From the NCBI GenBank assembly GCA_955652705.1, contig CATPBK010000094.1, positions 1 to 36,497 on the forward strand: a stretch of DNA of 36,497 bases, written 5' to 3'. Positions 22,957-31,200 of the stretch are shown piece after piece. The stretch is from Candidatus Dormiibacterota bacterium (GTDB taxonomy: Bacteria; Chloroflexota; Dormibacteria; Dormibacterales; Dormibacteraceae). The notes below the pieces were generated by a model that saw only the letters and a program-made list of their open reading frames with translations, was not told the DNA's origin and ran no database searches. Position numbers and translations under genes: made by a program. How positions within the stretch are numbered: the first letter of the stretch is position 1; each line of letters opens with the position of its first letter.

Positions 22957-23890
22957 CCCGCCGCCGGCGGGCGGCGACTCCCTGCCGTCGCCCGCCATCC
23001 ACACCCAGGACCTCGCCAAGAAGTACGGCGACATCACGGCCCTCGCGGGCCTGACGATGACCGTGCCCCGGGGCGAGGTCTTCGGGTTCCTGGGCCCCAA
23101 CGGTGCCGGAAAGACGACCGCCGTCAAGCTGCTCCTGGGCCTCACCCAGCCCACCTCCGGCCAGGGCTGGGTGCTGGGAGCGCCGGTCGGGGACATCCCG
23201 ACGCGGCGCCGGGTGGGCTACCTGCCGGAGCTCTTCCGCTACCAGTCCTGGCTTTCGGCGCGGGAGGTCCTGGCGCTTCACTGCGAGCTGGCCCGGCTGC
23301 CTCGTCGGACCTGGAAGTCGGAGATCGCGGAGGCCCTCGAGCTCGTCGGGCTGAAAGAGCGCGCCGACGACCGCTGCGGGACCTTCTCGAAAGGGATGCA
23401 GCAGCGGCTGGGATTGGGCGTGGCGCTGCTCGGCAAGCCCGAGATCGTGTTTCTCGACGAGCCCACGTCCGCTCTCGACCCGGTCGGCCGCTACGACGTC
23501 CGCGAGATCTTGAGGGGGCTCAAGGGCCGCGCCACGACGGTGTTCCTCAACTCGCACCTGCTTTCCGAGGTGGAGCTGATCTGCGATCGGGTGGCGGTCG
23601 TCGACCACGGGCGCGTCATCGCGATCGGCACGCTCGACGATCTGCTCCAGGGCGCCGACCTGGTGCGGGTACGGGTGACCGGGCTGGACGGCCGGGTCGG
23701 CGACTTGAGCCGCTTCGGCGCGGTCGCCGCCGAAGGCGACTGGCTGACGGTACGCGGCCTGAAAGAGGCAGGCGTGCCAGAGCTGGTCGAAGAGATCGTC
23801 CGCCTGGGCGGGCGGGTCTACGCCGTCGAGCCGAGACAGCAGTCGCTAGAGGACCGGTTCCTGCAGCTGCTGCAGGAAGAGGAAACCTGA
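22895..23890 (+). CDS. ABC transporter ATP-binding protein
   Basis: A 331-aa ATPase subunit of an ABC-2-type transporter. Walker A is GPNGAGKTT, the signature is FSKGMQQRLGLG, Walker B is PEIVFLDEPTSALDP, and the H-loop is LNSHLLSEVE. The ~30 N-terminal residues are a Pro/Ser-rich extension before the ABC fold. ATG 22895 has an AAGGGAG about 11 nt upstream; ATG 22916 is an alternative. Either start lies inside the anti-sigma gene, so the genes overlap by 41-62 nt in different frames. The permease gene follows 1 nt after its stop. Confidence 0.93.
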   Translation: MPQAATSMSPNSSPSTSPSADPPPAGGDSLPSPAIHTQDLAKKYGDITALAGLTMTVPRGEVFGFLGPNGAGKTTAVKLLLGLTQPTSGQGWVLGAPVGDIPTRRRVGYLPELFRYQSWLSAREVLALHCELARLPRRTWKSEIAEALELVGLKERADDRCGTFSKGMQQRLGLGVALLGKPEIVFLDEPTSALDPVGRYDVREILRGLKGRATTVFLNSHLLSEVELICDRVAVVDHGRVIAIGTLDDLLQGADLVRVRVTGLDGRVGDLSRFGAVAAEGDWLTVRGLKEAGVPELVEEIVRLGGRVYAVEPRQQSLEDRFLQLLQEEET

Positions 23891-23891
23891 C

Positions 23892-24743
23892 GTGGCGATC
23901 TTGACAATCGCTCGCCTGACGTTGGTGGAGGCCGCCCGGCGCCGCCTCCTGATCGCGCTCGGCGTGCTGACGCTGATCGTGATCGCGGGCATCGGCTGGG
24001 GGTTCTCGAAGGTGCCGACCCTGGGCGGCCCCAATACGACAGCCTCCGACATCACCCAGATCGAGGCGATCATGGAAATCCTCGCCTGCTTCATGTTCAG
24101 CTTCCTGCTCGCCTTCGCGTCGGTCTTCGTGGCCGCGCCGGCAATCGCCTCAGACATCGAGTCGGGCGTGATCCTGGCCATCGTGCCCCGCCCCCTCCGC
24201 CGGAGCGAGATCGTCCTGGGGCGTTGGCTCGGCCTCTCCGGGCTGGTCGCGCTTTACACGGTGACCGCCCTGCTGGTCGAGATGGAAGTCGTCAACCTGG
24301 TGGTCGGGTACGTTCCACCCAACCCCGTCGCGGTGGTCGGGTTTCTGACCCTGGAGGGCGTGGTCGCGATCACGATGGGCCTGCTCTTCAGCACCCGCCT
24401 GGCGCCCATGACGGGCGGGATCGTCGCCACCATCCTCCTGCTGGTGGTCTGGTTCGCCGGCATCGTCGGCAACATCGGCGTCGCCTTCGACAATTCGAAC
24501 GTGGCCGCGATCGGCTCGGTCTCGCGCCTGATCCTGCCGACGGACGGCATCTGGCGGGGAGCTCTCTACTACCTGCAGAGCGAGCAGCTGCTGGCCATCC
24601 AGCGGCTCGCCGGCCGGAGGGCCGCGGGCAACCCCTTCTTCGCGCCCACGCCCCCGCCTTGGACGTACCTGGCCTGGGTCGGCGCCTGGATCCTCGGCTT
24701 GCTGGGGCTGAGCATGCTCAGCTTCCGGACGCGAGAGCTCTAG
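23892..24743 (+). CDS. ABC-2-type transporter permease
   Basis: A 283-aa membrane protein with about six membrane segments, starting at residues 16-36, then near 65-90, 115-135, 140-165, 172-195 and the C-terminal 258-275. The pattern, with ASDIESGVILAIVPRPLRRSEIV after helix 2, fits ABC-2 permeases that export or maintain lipid or antibiotic resistance functions. GTG 23892 begins 1 nt after the ATPase stop. Placement under an ECF sigma/anti-sigma pair suggests induction by envelope stress. Its end is 16 bp from the convergent VOC gene. Confidence 0.88.
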   Translation: MAILTIARLTLVEAARRRLLIALGVLTLIVIAGIGWGFSKVPTLGGPNTTASDITQIEAIMEILACFMFSFLLAFASVFVAAPAIASDIESGVILAIVPRPLRRSEIVLGRWLGLSGLVALYTVTALLVEMEVVNLVVGYVPPNPVAVVGFLTLEGVVAITMGLLFSTRLAPMTGGIVATILLLVVWFAGIVGNIGVAFDNSNVAAIGSVSRLILPTDGIWRGALYYLQSEQLLAIQRLAGRRAAGNPFFAPTPPPWTYLAWVGAWILGLLGLSMLSFRTREL

Positions 24744-24759
24744 GCCGCCTCCACCCCCG

Positions 24760-25179
24760 TCAGAAGCGTTCCATGAACATCCAGCGGTGGCCTTCCAGGT
24801 CCTCAGCCCGGTAGCGCAGGCCCGGCGCGTCGCCCTCCGGCTCGGTGAGGATCCGGGCCCCGGCCTGCTTTGCCCGCTTGTAGTGCGCCCGCACGTCCGG
24901 GACGTAGACGAGCACGCCGTCGATGATGTACGGCACCTGCGACCAGCGGTTGGCGGCGGCGCAGCTCTCGCGGTGCTTCTTCGGCCCCTGGTAGTCGGGG
25001 CTCGGCGTCGCCAGCATCAGGACCCCGTCGCCCGCCTCCATCTCGCCGTGGCTCAGACGGCCGTCCGGGCTGAGCATCCGCGCTCGTTCTCTAAAACCGA
25101 AGGCACGGCCGAGCCAGTCGAGGGCCGCGACCCCGTCCTCGTAGGCGAGCATCGGGATGACTGTCGGGTAGTCGGCCAT
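24760..25179 (-). CDS. VOC-superfamily (glyoxalase/PhnB-like) protein
   Basis: A 139-aa protein with the two beta-alpha-beta-beta-beta units of the vicinal oxygen chelate fold: VIPMLAYEDGVAALDWLGRA in the first half and VYVPDVRAHYKRAKQAGARI in the second, ending DLEGHRWMFMERF. Members include glyoxalase I-like and PhnB-like proteins; the metal and substrate are not deducible. ATG 25179 is 4 nt after the YbjQ gene stop, so it is probably last in a three-gene transcript beginning at 26422. Confidence 0.88.
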   Translation of the reverse strand: MADYPTVIPMLAYEDGVAALDWLGRAFGFRERARMLSPDGRLSHGEMEAGDGVLMLATPSPDYQGPKKHRESCAAANRWSQVPYIIDGVLVYVPDVRAHYKRAKQAGARILTEPEGDAPGLRYRAEDLEGHRWMFMERF

Positions 25180-25183
25180 TGCC

Positions 25184-26020
25184 TTAACCCGTGAGCGGCA
25201 TGACGAGGCCCGGCTTGGCGATCTGGTGGTCCTTGCGCAGCGCGTTGACGGCGTTGCCGATGGCGAAGAACTCGATCACATGGGAGCCCCAGTAGTACGG
25301 CTTCTCGATGATCTGCATGCCCACTATCCCGTCGGCCTGCAGCTGCATCGCCTCGTACTGCATGCGGTCCATCGCCAGCTCGCGAGCCTCGTAGATCGCC
25401 TGCGTGAACTGGGGCACCTCGGCGTTCTGGCCGAACTGGCGCATGGTCTGGCGCCAACCCTGGTGCGCGACGTGATAGACGCAGGTGCCCATCACCAGCC
25501 CGCGTGGAATGTAGCCGGCCTGGAGGAGAGTCCAGAAGTCCTGGCCGGAGAGGTCGGACGTGAACGGCTTGCCCGAAGGCGTCTTGTGGGAGGTGCCGTC
25601 TTTCGACTTGATGGCGGTGCCCACGGCCACGAACTCGGCCAGGTTCTCTCCCCATTCGTAGAAGCCGACCGAGAGGCGGACCCCCACGATGCCGTCCGCT
25701 CCGAAAGCGTCCGCCTCGGCCTCCATCCGGCTCATGGCCAGCTCGCGGGCGGCGTACATGGCCTGGCTCAAGATCGCCAGCTCCATGTTCTGGCCCCAGT
25801 TCCCGATCTGGTATCCGATGTGGTAAATCGAGCTCCCGACCACCAGCCCGAGCGGGTCGAAACCGGCTTCCTCGACCATCAGGAACTCGTTGACTGAGAG
25901 GTCGCTCGTGAAGAAGGGCGCCGCTCCCTCCTGACTGGCGGCCTGCATCCGGTGGATGCGGTCCATCCCTTGCTGGGGGACGCCGTCCTGGGTAGGCGGG
26001 GCGGGCGGTGACTGTGCCAT
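25184..26020 (-). CDS. Tandem YbjQ-type (UPF0145 / heavy-metal-binding) protein
   Basis: A 278-aa protein with two copies of a YbjQ-like domain, about residues 35-145 and 165-275. The copies align visibly: GLVVGSSIYHIGYQ with GLVMGTCVYHVAHQ, MYAARELAMSRMEAEADAFG with IYEARELAMDRMQYEAMQLQ, and ADGIVGVRL with ADGIVGMQI. Single YbjQ domains are usually about 105 aa. Function of the family is not firmly known. The ATG has AGGAGG 9 nt upstream. It sits between an unknown 126-aa gene and the VOC gene. Confidence 0.87.
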   Translation of the reverse strand: MAQSPPAPPTQDGVPQQGMDRIHRMQAASQEGAAPFFTSDLSVNEFLMVEEAGFDPLGLVVGSSIYHIGYQIGNWGQNMELAILSQAMYAARELAMSRMEAEADAFGADGIVGVRLSVGFYEWGENLAEFVAVGTAIKSKDGTSHKTPSGKPFTSDLSGQDFWTLLQAGYIPRGLVMGTCVYHVAHQGWRQTMRQFGQNAEVPQFTQAIYEARELAMDRMQYEAMQLQADGIVGMQIIEKPYYWGSHVIEFFAIGNAVNALRKDHQIAKPGLVMPLTG

Positions 26021-26041
26021 CTGCGAATTCCCTCCTCTATT

Positions 26042-26422
26042 TCAGCCCAGCAGCCGGGTGAGCGCCAGCCGCGCCTGCTCGCTGCCCTGGGCGTGCGCCT
26101 GCAGGCGCTGGACGAGCTCCTCGATCCACTGCTCGACGTCGACGATTTCGGTCTTGAGAGTCATTCCGCGCACGACATGGGCGCGGCGGGCCTCCACTCC
26201 CTGGCGGCTCCGGGCCAGCTCATAGCGTTGCTCACCCAGCTGGAGCGCGACGCGCTTGACGCGCTTCTTCGAGAGCAGGCCGCCCTCGTGTTCCACCTGC
26301 ACCGACTGGGGCAAGGCGCCGGCGAACTTCGTCGCCACGATTTCGAGGAAGACGTCAAGGTCGCGGGCGTCCGCGCGAAGCGAGGCCGCGAGGACGTCGA
26401 AGCCCAGCCCTGGGTCTTCCAT
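26042..26422 (-). CDS. Conserved-looking 126-aa protein of unknown function
   Basis: A soluble protein with an alpha/beta N-terminal half (SLRADARDLDVFLEIVATKF), a charged middle (SKKRVKRVALQLGEQRYEL), and a C-terminal helix rich in Glu/Gln (DVEQWIEELVQRLQAHAQGS). I recognise no named family. ATG 26422 is preceded by TATACT with 7 nt between, and no ribosome binding site, pointing to leaderless transcription. It is 21 nt before the YbjQ gene and is likely first of that operon. Confidence 0.75.
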   Translation of the reverse strand: MEDPGLGFDVLAASLRADARDLDVFLEIVATKFAGALPQSVQVEHEGGLLSKKRVKRVALQLGEQRYELARSRQGVEARRAHVVRGMTLKTEIVDVEQWIEELVQRLQAHAQGSEQARLALTRLLG

Positions 26423-26429
26423 CTGGGCG

Positions 26430-26435
26430 AGTATA
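26430..26435 (-). promoter_or_regulatory. Putative -10 box (TATACT) for the 126-aa/YbjQ/VOC operon
   Basis: TATACT on the minus strand ends 7 nt before ATG 26422. It stands 2 nt past the foot of the hairpin at 26438-26469, so the upstream operon's terminator and this promoter touch. Confidence 0.6.
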
Positions 26436-26437
26436 CG

Positions 26438-26469
26438 AAGCGGGCCCGCCAGGTTCGGCAGGCCCGCTT
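26438..26469 (-). terminator. Hairpin after the BON gene, possible terminator
   Basis: AAGCGGGCC (26438-26446) and GGCCCGCTT (26461-26469) form a perfect 9-bp inverted repeat with a 14-nt loop that holds further pairing. It lies 11 bp beyond the BON stop. The U tract is weak, so termination is probable but not certain. Confidence 0.55.
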
Positions 26470-26480
26470 GCTTTCAGTTT

Positions 26481-27170
26481 CTAGTGGGTCGCGTGCTCGG
26501 GGCCGGTCTCGCCGTTGCCACGAGCGGCAACCTTGTTGGGCGCCGGCGTCCCCGCCAGGTGGAGCAGGTTCTCGACGCCGCGCACGCCCACGATCTGGTT
26601 GACCGCGGCCACTATCGAATGGATCTGGTCCTCGCTCTCCAGCTGACCGCGCAGGATCACGGTGCCGTCGGCGGCTCCGATGTTGATCTTCCCCTTGGGG
26701 ATGCTGCGGTCCCGATAGAGCTCGCTCTCCACGCGGTCCACAAGCGTCAGGTCGTCAGGGTTCGGGTTGTCGGGCGGCGAGGTGGCCTGGCGGAGCTTGC
26801 CTTCGGCCTTGTTGCGAGCGTCGTTCGCCGCGCCCTGGACCCGGTAGCCCATCGATCCGAAAGTCTTGCGGCTCCGGTCCGCGAACATCTGCCGTCGCTC
26901 GGCGCCGCGCTGCTGGTCGAGGAAGTAGGCGGCGGCGAGGCCGATCCCGATCCCGGTCAGCAGCGTCATCACGAAGCCCGCCCGGCTGGCGGGCCGCGGG
27001 GGCGGGGCCATGCGGCGCCGGAGATCGAGCTGGTAGGAATCGGCGCGGTCGAGGACGTCGCCCAGCCGATCCAGGAGTTGCTCGGTCTTGCGATCGACCT
27101 GCTTTGCGAGCCGTTCACTCCGCTCGGAAACCTGCCTGTTGAGCTTCTCCGTCATCTCGCTCGCCCGCAT
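26481..27170 (-). CDS. BON-domain membrane-associated stress protein
   Basis: A 229-aa protein. Residues 1-62 are charged and probably helical (NRQVSERSERLAKQVDRKTE). A membrane segment is at about 67-87 (VMTLLTGIGIGLAAAYFLDQ). Residues 142-208 form a BON domain (DRVESELYRDRSIPKGKIN, VILRGQLESEDQIHSIVAAV, GVRGVENLLHL), a module linked to osmotic protection and phospholipid binding. The ATG has AAAGGAGAT in front. It follows the CsbD gene by 18 nt and shares its promoter. Confidence 0.9.
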   Translation of the reverse strand: MRASEMTEKLNRQVSERSERLAKQVDRKTEQLLDRLGDVLDRADSYQLDLRRRMAPPPRPASRAGFVMTLLTGIGIGLAAAYFLDQQRGAERRQMFADRSRKTFGSMGYRVQGAANDARNKAEGKLRQATSPPDNPNPDDLTLVDRVESELYRDRSIPKGKINIGAADGTVILRGQLESEDQIHSIVAAVNQIVGVRGVENLLHLAGTPAPNKVAARGNGETGPEHATH

Positions 27171-27188
27171 GTCTAAATCTCCTTTCGT

Positions 27189-27353
27189 CTAGGGCCGGCT
27201 GCGCTTCGGGTGCTCGGCGTCGTAGGCAGCGCTCTTCAGGGTCTGCTTGGCGCCGCCCAACACCTGGCGGGCCTTGCCTTTCAACTGCGTCTTGCGATCG
27301 CCGGTGAGCTTGCCCTTGGCCTCCTCCAGCTTACCTCTCATCTTGTCTTTCAT
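27189..27353 (-). CDS. CsbD-like small stress protein
   Basis: A 54-aa hydrophilic protein starting MKDKMRGKLEEAKGKLTGDR and continuing KTQLKGKARQVLGGAKQTLK. This repeated K-G-K/A-x-G pattern is that of CsbD, a general stress protein family of about 60 aa. The role is unknown but usually under stress sigma control. ATG 27353 has AAAAGGA upstream. The gene is first in a CsbD-BON pair and is read from the consensus-like promoter at 27402-27429. Confidence 0.87.
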   Translation of the reverse strand: MKDKMRGKLEEAKGKLTGDRKTQLKGKARQVLGGAKQTLKSAAYDAEHPKRSRP

Positions 27354-27401
27354 AAGTGATCCTTTTGCCTCCAGTCCAGGAATCCGAGATTGCGGTCTTT
27401 C

Positions 27402-27429
27402 ATTATAGCGCTGCTATCAAGATTTTCAA
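27402..27429 (-). promoter_or_regulatory. Consensus-like promoter TTGAAA-N16-TATAAT for CsbD-BON
   Basis: On the minus strand the -35 TTGAAA (27424-27429) and -10 TATAAT (27402-27407) are separated by 16 bp. The -35 overlaps the last codons of the DUF2236 gene. A start about 7 nt after the -10 would give a leader of roughly 40 nt with a ribosome binding site. It is the best housekeeping-type promoter in the window. Confidence 0.72.
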
Positions 27430-28181
27430 GCTGCGGAGCGGCGCGCCTGGGGGACCAGTCGGAGGCGGTTCGGCGTGACGGGGAGCAAGGCTCGGACGGC
27501 GGTCACGGCCGCCCGGTACCCCGACCGCTGGAGGCGACTCCACGGCAAACCGTAGCCATCGCGCAGGACCGGTGGCAGGAGACCCGTCGTGATCAATGCG
27601 AAGGGTGCGAAGACCGCGCTCGGCAGCCGCGGCACGGGCGGCCGGAGGACCCGCGCCGCCAGGCGGCGGGCCACCTCACCGACCTGGACCGGCCCGCGGT
27701 GCAACATGCCGTCGACGTAGGCCTCGAAGTCCGCGAGGGTGGGCGGAAAGCTGGCCGGCGGAATGCGAAGGAGCTCGCCGATCGGCCGGTTCTGCTGGTA
27801 GTAAGCCTCCGCGTCCGCCTCGTTCAGCGGCCGGACGAACGTCCGGTAGGTCAGCAGCGCGCTGTCGATCAGCGTGGCGTAAACCCAGAGCAGCAGGTCC
27901 GGGTCGGTCGCCGAGTAGCCGTCGCCCCTGACGCGGCGGTGGACCTGGTTGATCTGCCGGGCCGCACCGGCCACCTCGGCCGGCGTCCCGAAGCTGAGCG
28001 CCAGGGAAAGCTCCATCGTCCGGTTCAGCCGCCCGATCGGGTCGCGTTCGAAGTCGCTGTGGTCGGCCACGCCTTGCGCGACCTTCGGGTGCGCCAGCTG
28101 CATCAGCAACGCCCGGCCGCCGCCGAGGAGAAGGGCGTTCTCACGGTTGACGCGCCAGGCTACCGAACCTAACTCGACCAT
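27426..28181 (-). CDS. DUF2236 (MpaB-like) family protein
   Basis: A ~251-aa protein of the oxygenase-MpaB/DUF2236 family, which includes haem proteins such as latex-clearing oxygenase. Family marks are NALLLGGGRALLMQLAHPKV, ADHSDFERDPIGRLNRTME, and the DPDLLLWVYATLIDSALLT segment. H residues in QLAHP and the VADHSDF loop are candidate haem or metal positions. ATG 28181 is chosen; the frame extends to a TTG at 28205. It is divergent from the GAF-oxidoreductase gene. Substrate is unknown. Confidence 0.87.
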   Translation of the reverse strand: MVELGSVAWRVNRENALLLGGGRALLMQLAHPKVAQGVADHSDFERDPIGRLNRTMELSLALSFGTPAEVAGAARQINQVHRRVRGDGYSATDPDLLLWVYATLIDSALLTYRTFVRPLNEADAEAYYQQNRPIGELLRIPPASFPPTLADFEAYVDGMLHRGPVQVGEVARRLAARVLRPPVPRLPSAVFAPFALITTGLLPPVLRDGYGLPWSRLQRSGYRAAVTAVRALLPVTPNRLRLVPQARRSAA

Positions 28182-28260
28182 CAGCCGATTGGTGGAAGCC
28201 CACAATCGTTCACGCTGATCGCAAGGCTACTCGAGGTGAGGTCTTGAGCTGAACCGGGGT

Positions 28261-28266
28261 TAACCT
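28261..28266 (+). promoter_or_regulatory. Putative -10 box (TAACCT) for the GAF-oxidoreductase operon
   Basis: TAACCT ends 10 nt before GTG 28277, giving a leader of 2-4 nt at most. No ribosome binding site is seen. The match is to the loose TANNNT only. Confidence 0.4.
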
Positions 28267-28276
28267 TTCCGAGGCT

Positions 28277-31200
28277 GTGGGCAACAGGGGCGTGACGCGG
28301 GCAGCGGCGACCGCAGGCGAGCTCGGCGCTCCGGGGCTGGCTGACCTGCTGCGCAGCCTGCTGGCCGGGTTCGTGGAGGCCTCCGGTGCGGAGATCGCGA
28401 CGCTCTACCTCTACAACCAGGAGACGCACGAGTTCTACGCCCCCTTCGCGGCGGGCGTCTCGGAGGACCGGCTCGGCGATTCGCTCTCGGACATGCGCGA
28501 CCAGGTCGCCCGCTACCTTGCCGACGAAGCGGCCGGCAAAGCGCCCGCCGACCTCGGTTTCGGCACCTACGGATCCAACGTCTGGCTGACGGCGACCAGA
28601 CGCACGCTGCTGGCGCGGGATGCCCGCACGGAGCTCGACAGCAGCTTCGTCCGGCGCCATCAGGTGGCCTCGGTCATCGGGTTGCCGCTGCTCAGCGGGA
28701 ACACCCTGCACGGGCTCGTCTACCTGAACTTCCACGACCCGGCGCAGCTGCCGGACGCTAAGCTGCTGGCCGCGCTGGAGCGCCGGGCCGCGGAGGGGGC
28801 GGCGGCTGTCGCGGCCTTCCTGGCGCGGGCCGACCGGGAGGCGCTCGCCACGGCCGGCATTCTGACGCGGGACCTGGGCGCGGCCGCGGGGTCCGCGTTC
28901 AACCGCAACATCGCAGAGGCTTTGACGCATCTCCGCGCGGCGCTGGGCGTGGAGGCGGTGGCCGTCTACCAGCTCAAGGAGGACGGGCGGCTGGGCCTGG
29001 TCGCCGGCGAAGGGATCGACGCCTTGCCCGGCTCGGTGGCGGTCCCTCCGGAGCCCGCCGAGTGGGAGGCGCCACTACTGGCCGCGACGCGCACGGCCGC
29101 GCGCGATCTCCGCTTGGTCGCCAGCCTGGAGCTGAACGCCGCGGAGCCCCAGGGCCAGCTGATCGCCTTCAGCGCGGACCCGCTCGCGATCAAGCGCCTG
29201 GCGCCGGCCACTGTCGCGCTGCTCAGGACGGCGGCCGACCTGCTCGCCTCGGCGCTGGCCGCCCAGCGGCTGGTGGCCCGCCTCGAGGACACCAACCGCG
29301 TGCTGGGCGCGCTGAGCCGCATGAGCAACGCCATGCTCAAGCCCGGGTCGACGCGCCAGCAGGTCCTCTCGGCGCTGGTTCGGCACCTGACCGACCGCGA
29401 GATCCCCGAGTTCCACTTCGACATCGCCAGCGTCTTCCTCCTGGAGGATGTCGGCGAGGGGGGCCTCGGAGTCCGGCTGGCGGTGGGATCCGAGCCGCTG
29501 GAGCAGATCCGGGACCTGGCCGGCGACGATGTGCTGGCCTTCGCCGCGCGCGGCTGGCACGTGGTCGCCGTCGGGTCGGTCGGCGGAGCCGACGTGCTGG
29601 CGGGTTACTCCGACGAGCAGCTGCTGGCGGTGCCCGTCCCCGTCCGCAAGGCGGACGGCAGCACCATCGCGCAGGTCACGGCCTGGCTGGTCGAACCCTC
29701 CGGCGGCGTGCCGGATCCGCCCTTCAGCCTGGCCGGGGAGGTCTTCGAGGAGCGTGCCCACCACGACGTCAACCGGGTCTTCATCCCCTTCGGGATGGAC
29801 ACGCGCGGGCGGGCATCCGGCGTACTCGAGCTCGGCTACGCCACCTCGCGCCGGCGGACTCTGCAGCGCACCCAGGTCGAAGCCCTGCGGGCGGCGGCCA
29901 GCCTGGTCGCCGTCGCGGTGGAGACCGCGCGCCTCTACGAGGACGTCAGCTTCCACGCCGAGCAGCTGGAGCTCAGCAGCGACGTGAGCAAGGCGATCGC
30001 CTCTTCCATCGATCTCGACCAGACGCTGCGTCTTGTCGCGCGCAACCTGGTCCGGCTGGTCTCGGCCTCGGCCTGCCAGATCGCCCTCTATGAGGAGGAC
30101 GGCTCCGGCTGGTACGGCGCCGCCGCCTCCAGCGACGAGGAGGCCTGGCGGCGCCAGCGCGGCGAGCGGCCGGAGCGCTCCTTCCTGTTCGAGGTTCTCG
30201 ACCGCCGGGTGCCGCTCGTCATCGATGACGCGCCGGCCTCCGACCTTGTCAATGACGCGTACTCGAAGCTCTTCAAGGTGCGCTCGCTGCTGGCGGTTCC
30301 GCTGATCGCCGACGGCCACCCGATCGGCGCCGCGGTGCTGGCCCAGGTGGGAGAGGCGCGCAGCTTCACCGAAAACGAGGTCGAGCTGGCCCAAGGCCTG
30401 GCTCACCAGGCCGCGGTCGCCATCAAGAACGCCCGCCTTCACGCTTTCGCCGAGGAAGAGCGGCACATCGAGAAGGACTTCGTGCTGGTCGGCTTCGGCC
30501 AGTGGGGCCAGAAGGCCTATCAGCACCTCCTGACGCTGAAGCAGTTCTTCAACTTCAAGACGCATGTGGTCCAGCTCGACACGCCAGGCGCCCGCGCGTC
30601 CCTGACGGAGCGAGTGGAGGAGGTGCTCGCCCATGGCGACGCTTTTTACTGGGATTCGGACGGGGATCCCGCCCACGAGCAGCTCGAAACCGAGCTGGAG
30701 GCGAGCAGCTACGTCGTGACCTACATCGCGACGCCGGCGGCCACGCACCTGCCCACCCTCGCCCGCTATTACGACCTGAGCGACGTGATCGTCATCGAGA
30801 AGCCCCTCGGCGCCTCACCCGAGGAGTACCGGAGGTTCCTCGACAGCGCACCCGGCCGCGTTCAGATCGTGGCCGCCGACCACTACTACTTCAAGCTCGA
30901 AGTGCGCCTGCTTCAGCTGCTCCTGACCGAGGAGCGCACGCTGCGCACCTTCCTGGAAAGCGTCGAGGAGGTCCAGGTCGAGATCCTGGAAGAGCAGCCG
31001 CTGACCGGCGCCGCGGCCGAGATCGGCGTGATCGCCGACCTCATCCCCCACGCTTTCGCGATCGTGTCCCTGTTCACGCCCATCGACCGTATCCAGCTCG
31101 ACCTGGAGACGCCGCTCCGGATCGGCCGCCACGAGCCGCTCCAGGGTTCGCGGGAGACGTTCGCCCGGGTGACGGGCGCGTTCACGCACCAGGGCCGGCC

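Noticed and set aside
27402-27420. TTGATA with TATAAT seven bp later as promoter
   Set aside because: The spacing is far too short; TTGAAA sixteen bp upstream gives a normal promoter.
29075-30748. 557-codon minus-strand frame within the GAF-oxidoreductase gene
   Set aside because: No recognisable domain, no ribosome binding site and it lies fully inside a well-supported gene.
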